In this document: piece by piece, positions 18,332-24,695 of the stretch
How positions within the stretch are numbered: the stretch's first letter is position 1
Layout: each line of letters starts with the position of its first letter
Assembly (NCBI GenBank): GCA_032358255.1
Contig: JAULBX010018968.1
Location: 19,233-83,232, forward strand
Reading direction: 5' to 3'
DNA: 64,000 bases
Origin: Heterotrichella gracilis
Lineage: Eukaryota > Sar > Xanthophyceae > Tribonematales > Xanthonemataceae
Notes under the pieces: generated by a model
Told to the model about the DNA's origin: nothing
Databases searched by the model: none
Seen by the model: the letters and a program-made list of their open reading frames with translations, nothing else
Position numbers and translations under genes: made by a program

Positions 18332-19381
18332 ATGACTAAAAAAGCATCCGTACTGCTCATATATACCGGTGGTACCATTGGTATGATACAGGATGTAAAA
18401 AGCGGGGAACTTAAACCCTTTGATTTTAAAAGTCTCAACAAACAAATTCCGGAGTTAAGCAAATTCGACATTCAACTTTCGAGTATTTCATTTAAGGAGC
18501 CTATTGATTCTTCTAACATGCATCCCGCTGTTTGGATTGAATTAGTGCAGATCATACAAAGCAACTACGCTAAGTACGATGGTTTTGTGATTTTACATGG
18601 TAGCGATACCATGAGTTTTACGGCCAGTGCCTTAAGTTTTATGTTAGAGAATTTAAGTAAACCGGTGGTATTAACAGGCTCCCAATTACCAATTGGTATG
18701 ATTCGAACCGATGGTAAAGAAAACCTGATCACGGCCATTGAAATTGCAGCAGCCAAACAAACCTTGGCAAATGGTAAACTCAGCGACAAGCCAATGGTAT
18801 CGGAGGTCTGTATTTATTTTGAATATAAATTATTACGAGGAAATCGAACCTTCAAATACAATTCTGCGCACTTTGATGCCTTTAAATCGCCTAACTACCC
18901 TGCCCTGGCGGAAGCGGGCGTTACGATCAATTATAATACTTCCGCACTTTTAAAACCAAGTACTAAAAAACTAAAAACACATACCCGGCTCGATAATGAC
19001 ATTGCTGTTTTAAAATTATTTCCGGGCATTAGTCAAAAAATCACCTCTGCCTTATTGAATGCCAAAGGTGTAAAAGCGGTGATCATTGAAAGTTTTGGCG
19101 CAGGAAATGCCAGCACACAAGATTGGTTTGTGAAAGAACTAAAACAAGCGCTGGATAGAGGAATCATCCTGTTAAATATTACCCAATGCAGAGAAGGACG
19201 AGTGATACAAGGTATGTACGAAACCAGTTCACAGTTTAAAAATTTAGGTGTGGTGAGTGGAGCTGATCTTACCTTTGAAAGTGCAGTAACCAAATTGATG
19301 TTTTTATTAGGGCAGAAATTAAAAAAACAAGACATAGAAAAACAACTTCTCAAAAATTTGAGAGGTGAATTAAGTAATTAG
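18332..19381 (+). CDS. ansA: Type I (cytoplasmic) L-asparaginase
   Basis: A 349-residue asparaginase that hydrolyses L-asparagine to aspartate and ammonia. The N-terminal active-site motif is 'LLIYTGGTIGM' (Thr15). The second motif reads 'LHGSDTMSFTASALSFML' at residues 89-106, where Ser91 occupies the position usually held by the second catalytic Thr of the 'HGTDT' motif; Asp92 is kept. The substrate-loop 'TGSQLPIGMIRTDGKENL' is also present. No signal peptide, which fits the type I cytoplasmic class. The gene stands alone and is followed directly by the palindromic repeat array. Confidence 0.93.
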   Translation: MTKKASVLLIYTGGTIGMIQDVKSGELKPFDFKSLNKQIPELSKFDIQLSSISFKEPIDSSNMHPAVWIELVQIIQSNYAKYDGFVILHGSDTMSFTASALSFMLENLSKPVVLTGSQLPIGMIRTDGKENLITAIEIAAAKQTLANGKLSDKPMVSEVCIYFEYKLLRGNRTFKYNSAHFDAFKSPNYPALAEAGVTINYNTSALLKPSTKKLKTHTRLDNDIAVLKLFPGISQKITSALLNAKGVKAVIIESFGAGNASTQDWFVKELKQALDRGIILLNITQCREGRVIQGMYETSSQFKNLGVVSGADLTFESAVTKLMFLLGQKLKKQDIEKQLLKNLRGELSN

Positions 19382-19423
19382 TTCTTTGTGAAATCTCTGT
19401 TTCTTGAGTAATTAAGATACTCG

Positions 19424-19586
19424 AAGATGTCGCTCCTATGGAGCTATGGTTTTATCTTCTTATCTTTTTTACTAGGATTTCGCTCCTCCGGAGCTTAAAA
19501 CAAAACCTGCTCTAAATCCATGCCCCAGAGGGGCTACATCTTAATAACAAAGCAAAGCTAGACATCGTCAAGCTCCGTAGGAGCGG
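19424..19586 (+). repeat. REP-like unit 1
   Basis: Outer arms are at 19424-19430 and 19536-19542. The four hairpin cores are present; the GCCCCAGAGGGGC palindrome is intact, and the closing AGCTCCGTAGGAGCGG lies at 19571-19586. Confidence 0.8.
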
Positions 19587-19622
19587 CACAACATTCAAAC
19601 AAGTGATCAAAGCAAAGACATG

Positions 19623-19783
19623 AAGATGTCGCTCCTATGAAGCTCAAGTTTTATCCGTTTCATTTTTTATTAAGATTCCGCTCCTACGGAGCTTAAAACA
19701 AAACCCAATCCTCATCCTTGCCCCATAGGGGCAACATCTTAATAACAAAACAACTCTGAGGTCGCGGAGCTCCGTAGGAGCGG
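19623..19783 (+). repeat. REP-like unit 2
   Basis: Outer arms are at 19623-19629 and 19734-19740. The first hairpin has a mismatch (GCTCCTATGAAGC), while the second (GCTCCTACGGAGC) and the GCCCCATAGGGGC hairpin are perfect. Confidence 0.8.
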
Positions 19784-19819
19784 CATAACAGTCAAACATT
19801 TGAACGATGCTGAGATATG

Positions 19820-19982
19820 AAGATGTCGCTCCGATGGAGCTGTAACTTTTATCACTTTTATACTTTTATAAAGATTTCGCTCCTCTGGAGCTTAGAACAA
19901 AAACCAATCTTCATTCATGCCCCAGAGGGGCAACATCTTAATAACAAGGCAAAACAAGACTCACAGAGCTCCGTAGGAGCGG
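19820..19982 (+). repeat. REP-like unit 3
   Basis: Outer arms are at 19820-19826 and 19933-19939. The hairpins are GCTCCGATGGAGC, GCTCCTCTGGAGC and GCCCCAGAGGGGC, and the closing AGCTCCGTAGGAGCGG ends at 19982. Confidence 0.8.
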
Positions 19983-20018
19983 CATAACAGTCAAACAATT
20001 GAGTAATGCAAAGACATG

Positions 20019-20178
20019 AAGATGTCGCTCCTACGGAGCTCTGGCATTATCTTCTTCTCTTTTTAGTAGGATTTCGCTCCTCCGGAGCTTCATGCAAAAT
20101 CTGTTCTATATCCATGCTCAAGAGGGGCAACATCTTCATAACAAGACAAAGCAATACTCACAGAGCTCCGTAGGAGCG
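20019..20178 (+). repeat. REP-like unit 4 (partly decayed)
   Basis: Outer arms are at 20019-20025 and 20130-20136. The first two hairpins are perfect (GCTCCTACGGAGC, GCTCCTCCGGAGC). The third is damaged: its left arm reads GCTCA instead of GCCCC. This is the unit nearest the transposase gene. Confidence 0.8.
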
Positions 20179-20277
20179 ACATAAAATTCATCAGATGAAA
20201 TTTGAATTTCCAAAAAAATATTTTTTTATATTTAAGCATTCAAAAGCAGTACCCAAACTTTAATTTTTAGACTATCT

Positions 20278-20739
20278 ATGCCCAATACCTATTCTCAGAT
20301 CTATATTCAGGTTGTTTTTGCCGTTAAAGGAAGAGAAAATCTCATTCATAAAAATCTAAAAGATGAATTATACAAATACATCTGCGGAATTGCGAATGGA
20401 CAACATCAAAAAGTTTACGCCATTAACGGCATGCCCGACCATATCCATCTATTATTAAGCATGAAACCTGATATTTCATTATCAAATTTAGTAAGAGATA
20501 TAAAAGCTAATTCCTCCAAATGGATCAATTCTAATAAAAAAATAGTCGGAAAATTTCAATGGCAGGAAGGATTTGGTGCCTTTTCATATTCTTCGTCGCA
20601 TTTGGATAAAGTCATTGCATACATTAACAATCAGGAAGAACATCATTCTAAAAAAACCTTTAAAGAAGAATACCTTGATCTCTTGAGTAAATTTGAGATT
20701 CCATTTGACCCTAAATACCTTTTTGACTGGTTAGATTAA
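20278..20739 (+). mobile_element. Y1 (HUH) transposase, REP-associated (RAYT/TnpA_REP-like)
   Basis: A 153-residue IS200/IS605-type Y1 transposase. The HUH metal site is 'GMPDHIHLLLS' (His-Ile-His). The C-terminal helix 'LDKVIAYINNQEEHHSK' provides the catalytic Tyr (YINNQ). Also typical are 'IYIQVVFAVKGRENLI' at the start and 'FQWQEGFGAFSYSSS' in the middle. Length is normal and the frame is intact, so it may be active. Such enzymes cut single-stranded DNA at hairpins; RAYT members are domesticated and act on REP palindromes. The four palindromic units immediately upstream support the RAYT reading. I saw no tnpB and no separate IS left/right ends around the gene. Confidence 0.88.
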
Positions 20740-20867
20740 TTCTTTTACGCATCAAACCTTAGAATTAGAAATGTTAAAAAGTAAGGCAGTTCTTAATAAA
20801 AAAACTATACTAGCTTAGTTAAAGAACTTACCTTTAGCCCTTAGAAATTACTATGAAATAGCTTCTT

Positions 20868-22238
20868 ATGAAAGTTTGTAAAAATATACTCGAAACAATT
20901 GGCAATACGCCAATGGTGAAACTTAATAAAATTGTAAAAGATCTACCTTGCGATGTATACGCCAAAGTAGAAACCTTTAATCCGGGTAATTCCATTAAAG
21001 ACCGCATGGCTTTAAAAATGATTGAAGATGCCGAAAAAGACGGTCGTTTAAAACCGGGAGGAACCATCATTGAAGGTACCAGTGGAAACACCGGCATGGG
21101 TTTGGCTATTGCCGCTGTGATAAAAGGATACAAATGTATTTTTACAACCACCGATAAACAAAGTAAAGAAAAAGTAGATGCTCTGCGTGCCTTTGGTGCT
21201 GAGGTGATCGTTTGTCCTACGGATGTTGATCCGGAAGATCCTCGCTCCTACTACTCTGTTTCTTCGCGTTTGGTAAATGAAATTCCAAATGCCTGGAAAC
21301 CGAATCAATACGATAATTTAAGTAACAGTCAGGCGCATTACGAACAAACCGGACCAGAGATCTGGGATCAGACCGATGGAAAGATCACGCATTTGGTGGT
21401 GGGTGTTGGCACCGGTGGTACTATTTGTGGAACCGGAAGATTTTTAAAAGAAAAAAATCCAAACATTCAGATCTTAGGAATAGATACTTTTGGGTCGGTA
21501 TTTAAAAAGTACAAAGAGACCGGTATTTTTGATAAGAATGAAATTTACTCTTACATCACAGAAGGCATTGGCGAAGATTTTCTACCTGCCAATGTGGACT
21601 TTAGCATCATTGATCATTTTGAAAAGGTAACTGATAAAGATGCTGCAGTCATGACCCGCAGAATACCAAGAGAAGAAGCCATCTTTGCCGGAAACAGTGC
21701 CGGTTCGGCTATGGCCGGTTTGTTGCAGATGAAGGACCGATTTAAAAAGGGAGATGTGGTAGTGGTTATTTTTCATGATCATGGCACCCGTTATTTAGGC
21801 AAAATGTTTAATGAAGATTGGATGAAAGAACGTCATTTTTTAGAAGTGACCAAACCACTGGCAATCGATCTAGTAGCCAATCACAAGAATCAAAAATTAT
21901 TGACAGTAGATGCAAATGACAAGATCTCTGATGCTTTGGCGCTCTTAAATAAATATAACATTTCACAAATACCGGTTACTGAAAATGGAAATTTTGTAGG
22001 TTCTTTAAATGAAAGTTATTTGTTTACCCGTTTGATGGAAGACAATGAGCTGAAGAACAAAAGTGTGAAATTACTTATGCAAGCCGCTTTTCCGGTAGTA
22101 GGTGAAAAAGCACCCATTGAAGAGGTGAGTAAACTCATCACGAAAGATAATAATGCGGTGTTATTACGCGATTTAGGCGGGAACATGCACATTATTACCA
22201 AGCATGATATTATTGAGGCGGTGGCGAAGATGAGTTAA
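20868..22238 (+). CDS. Cystathionine beta-synthase (PLP-dependent, with CBS domain pair)
   Basis: A 456-residue fold-type II PLP enzyme. 'NPGNSIKDRMAL' places the Schiff-base Lys at 44. 'EGTSGNTGMGLA' is the substrate/phosphate-binding loop and 'GVGTGGTICGTGR' the PLP phosphate loop. Residues ~340-456 form two CBS motifs ('KISDALALLNKYNISQIPV', 'APIEEVSKLI'). This architecture matches cystathionine beta-synthase, which joins serine and homocysteine, more than plain cysteine synthase, which lacks CBS domains. Cysteine synthase activity cannot be excluded. The 128-bp leader holds TACCTTTA (20829-20836), close to the Bacteroidota -7 consensus. Confidence 0.9.
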   Translation: MKVCKNILETIGNTPMVKLNKIVKDLPCDVYAKVETFNPGNSIKDRMALKMIEDAEKDGRLKPGGTIIEGTSGNTGMGLAIAAVIKGYKCIFTTTDKQSKEKVDALRAFGAEVIVCPTDVDPEDPRSYYSVSSRLVNEIPNAWKPNQYDNLSNSQAHYEQTGPEIWDQTDGKITHLVVGVGTGGTICGTGRFLKEKNPNIQILGIDTFGSVFKKYKETGIFDKNEIYSYITEGIGEDFLPANVDFSIIDHFEKVTDKDAAVMTRRIPREEAIFAGNSAGSAMAGLLQMKDRFKKGDVVVVIFHDHGTRYLGKMFNEDWMKERHFLEVTKPLAIDLVANHKNQKLLTVDANDKISDALALLNKYNISQIPVTENGNFVGSLNESYLFTRLMEDNELKNKSVKLLMQAAFPVVGEKAPIEEVSKLITKDNNAVLLRDLGGNMHIITKHDIIEAVAKMS

Positions 22239-22369
22239 TATTTTTGCCAGACATTAAGAAATTAATATTGCATTTAAAAATCCGGAAACGTATCTCCATA
22301 TAAATATTTACTTACAAAAGGATACATTTTGTTAGCATATTTGTAAGTTAGTATCAATTATAGACTTAC

Positions 22370-23290
22370 ATGAAATACTTTATAATAATTTTAACTTTTG
22401 TCACCCTAATTTCTTGTGACGACGAGGTTCCAGTTGACCCCTTTGAAATTAACGATCATGCAAGAGACAGCATCTATCTTAAAGTTCAGGAATTGTATGC
22501 TAATAAAAAAAACATTGACGCGGAAAAACTACTTTATTCAATTAGAGCGCGTGATATATACGACCAGCAATTTTTTGGCTTGAACTACAAAGTTAAGATT
22601 GCATTAAAAAAGTATTCAGAAGCTATTCATTACCTTAATCTAGCATTAAGGGTGTCTGAACAAAAGCCTACCATTCATTACCTAAAAGCCGATTGCTTTT
22701 CATCTATTAATATGATGGATAGTTCAATTGTTTCTTTAAACAAGGCTATTGAGCTTGACTCAATAAATCCCACTTATCTTATGGTTAGGATAAAATATTA
22801 TTTAAGAAATAAATTTACCTCATTGGCACTCGAGGATGCAAATAAATTAGTTAGAATTGACAGTACAGACCTGAATTATAAAACTTATGTTGGACTTTGC
22901 AGATATATGATTGGCGACACTTTAGGCGCAATTAACACTTATGAGACGATTTATCAAAAAGACCCAAGCAACCTCAGCGCTCTTAAATCTCTAGGTTTTA
23001 TTAGATTGAATCAAAACAAACCGGCAATAGCAAAAGTATATTTTGAAAAATATATCAACATCGAGCCAACAGATGGAGAAATTTTCTTCGGTCTTTCACA
23101 AATTTTAAGCAAAGAAAAAAAAGTTGACAAGGCATGCGATTGTTTATTAAAGTCTATCGAATATGGTTATAAGGACGCCATGAAGCATGCCTATAAATGC
23201 GAGGAGCAATTTAAAAAGAGAGGTGTTCAGATTCAGATACAGACAGACACCGTAAAACAAATAGAAGAGAGTAAAATCAAACAAATTTGA
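22370..23290 (+). CDS. TPR-repeat lipoprotein (copy 1)
   Basis: A 306-residue lipoprotein (MKYFIIILTFVTLISC, lipobox Cys16). About six TPR-like helical pairs run from ~30 to ~270, for example 'YSEAIHYLNLALRVSEQKPTIHYLKADC', cited as a region at residues ~82-110, and 'SSIVSLNKAIELDSINPTY'. A conserved C-terminal block, 'KACDCLLKSIEYGYKDAM', contains a Cys-x-Cys. It is a paralogue of the following gene (same length, same domain order, same Cys-containing block). TPR lipoproteins usually scaffold envelope complexes; the partner is unknown. Confidence 0.82.
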   Translation: MKYFIIILTFVTLISCDDEVPVDPFEINDHARDSIYLKVQELYANKKNIDAEKLLYSIRARDIYDQQFFGLNYKVKIALKKYSEAIHYLNLALRVSEQKPTIHYLKADCFSSINMMDSSIVSLNKAIELDSINPTYLMVRIKYYLRNKFTSLALEDANKLVRIDSTDLNYKTYVGLCRYMIGDTLGAINTYETIYQKDPSNLSALKSLGFIRLNQNKPAIAKVYFEKYINIEPTDGEIFFGLSQILSKEKKVDKACDCLLKSIEYGYKDAMKHAYKCEEQFKKRGVQIQIQTDTVKQIEESKIKQI

Positions 23291-23493
23291 TAAATGCAGC
23301 TAATACTTAGTAATTTTACCAGCCGGACATTGACGGATCATTTAACAAATAATTTTGTCCGCTTTGCGAACCGTTTAATTTATTTTGTATACGCTCAGTT
23401 TATTTTTAACTTCGTCTGGACATCATAGGCTTTTAGCAACCGTAAGCATTTGAAGACGTTTCAGCCCATACCCGGAATCCTTTACCACCAATT

Positions 23494-24417
23494 ATGACTC
23501 GACACATATTCACATTAATTATTTCGGTTTTTATAATCGGTTGCGACTTTTCACCAAACGATAATAACCAAATGACAGGCCGACAACGCGACAGTGTTTA
23601 CACGCTTTTGAATGAGTATTACTCAAAACAAGATTACGAATCAGCTGAGCGAATGGTAGACAACCTAAAACCAGAAGGCGAAAATGACCTTGCCTTTTAC
23701 ACATTTAAATCGAAAATAAAATATAATAGACAGAAGTTTTCAGAAACTATATTTGCTATTAATCGCGCCTTGGCAATAAATCCAAATAATCCGACGCTTC
23801 TGTTTTTAAAATGCTCTTCGTATAATGCGCTTAATTTTCCTGATAGTGCGATTATATTTTTAACTAAAGCTATTAATCTTGACTCTTCAAACACAGGTTA
23901 TCTATCAGCTCGTGTTCGCATGTATGAAAATATGAATATGCCAACATTACAGTACGATGACGTTCTTCATTTGATTAGGATTGACAGTAACAAAATTAAA
24001 TACAAAATAATGTTATATGATTTAAATCTAGAGTTTGGTGACACAAATAGCGCAATATTAGGTTATATTTCTCTTTTAAATAAATCTCCAAATGAAATAC
24101 CCATTTTATTCAGACTGGGTCAAGTAGCTTTTATCAAGGGTGAAAAGAAAGATGCTAAAAAATATTTTCAAAAATGTATTGACCTCGAGCCGACACATGG
24201 CGAGATATATTTCTATATGGCATCAGTTTTATCCAACGAAAAAAAGATGGACAAGGCTTGCGACTGTTTATTAAAAGCGGTAGAACTTGGCGACAGAGAC
24301 GCAATGAATCACATTTTTAAATGTGAGGACTATCTCAAAAAGAAAGGAATTGAAATACAAATTAAGAAAGACACAATAAATAAAACTACTATTGTACAAA
24401 AGACGACAGAAGTATAA
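23494..24417 (+). CDS. TPR-repeat lipoprotein (copy 2)
   Basis: A 307-residue lipoprotein (MTRHIFTLIISVFIIGC, lipobox Cys17) with the same layout as the preceding gene: TPR-like helical repeats and a terminal 'KACDCLLKAVELGDRDAM' block with 'KCEDYLKKKGIEIQI'. The two genes clearly arose by tandem duplication and have since diverged. 203 bp separate them, so they may have separate promoters. Confidence 0.82.
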   Translation: MTRHIFTLIISVFIIGCDFSPNDNNQMTGRQRDSVYTLLNEYYSKQDYESAERMVDNLKPEGENDLAFYTFKSKIKYNRQKFSETIFAINRALAINPNNPTLLFLKCSSYNALNFPDSAIIFLTKAINLDSSNTGYLSARVRMYENMNMPTLQYDDVLHLIRIDSNKIKYKIMLYDLNLEFGDTNSAILGYISLLNKSPNEIPILFRLGQVAFIKGEKKDAKKYFQKCIDLEPTHGEIYFYMASVLSNEKKMDKACDCLLKAVELGDRDAMNHIFKCEDYLKKKGIEIQIKKDTINKTTIVQKTTEV

Positions 24418-24695
24418 ATAAATAGTGCTAAACCCAAGCTAAATCCTTGCCCTCCAATTTTCAATTTATTATCTTTCCGGACCTTGTACAATTATAAATT
24501 TCCAGATGCGGGCACTGAGCTTTCTAGGAATGATAAGCACTGCGACTTAGCGTGAAAACATTTCAGCAGACAAAAATTTAGTCCTACTTATCGCGGACAA
24601 ATTACCTCTGAACCCTTAACTTTATTTCCTGGAAGGTTTTTAGTTTAAGTTTATCTTGCTTATATTTAATAATGAAATCCTTTAGATAGTCTTAT
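24418..24695 (+). other. Intergenic stretch, nothing recognised
   Basis: This 278-bp AT-rich gap lies between the second TPR lipoprotein gene and the WG-repeat gene. I saw no ORF, hairpin terminator, RNA gene or repeat in it. Confidence 0.5.

Larger units (their letters stand above)
19424..20178 (+). repeat. Array of four ~198-bp palindrome-rich (REP-like) units
   Basis: Four tandem units start at 19424, 19623, 19820 and 20019 (steps of 199, 197 and 199). Each holds, in order: AAGATGTC joined to a GCTCC/GGAGC hairpin; a second GCTCC/GGAGC hairpin after GATTTC or GATTCC; a GCCCC/GGGGC hairpin; ACATCTT, the inverse complement of AAGATGT; and a final AGCTCCGTAGGAGCG hairpin. The unit therefore contains nested palindromes inside a ~119-bp outer inverted repeat. 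The array fills most of the 896-bp gap between asparaginase and a Y1 transposase gene. This is the arrangement of REP/BIME elements beside a REP-associated tyrosine transposase. Confidence 0.85.

Noticed and set aside
19424-20178. CRISPR array
   Set aside because: Period is ~198 bp, the repeated parts are multiple different hairpins with imperfect copies, there are no uniform unique spacers, and no cas gene is nearby.
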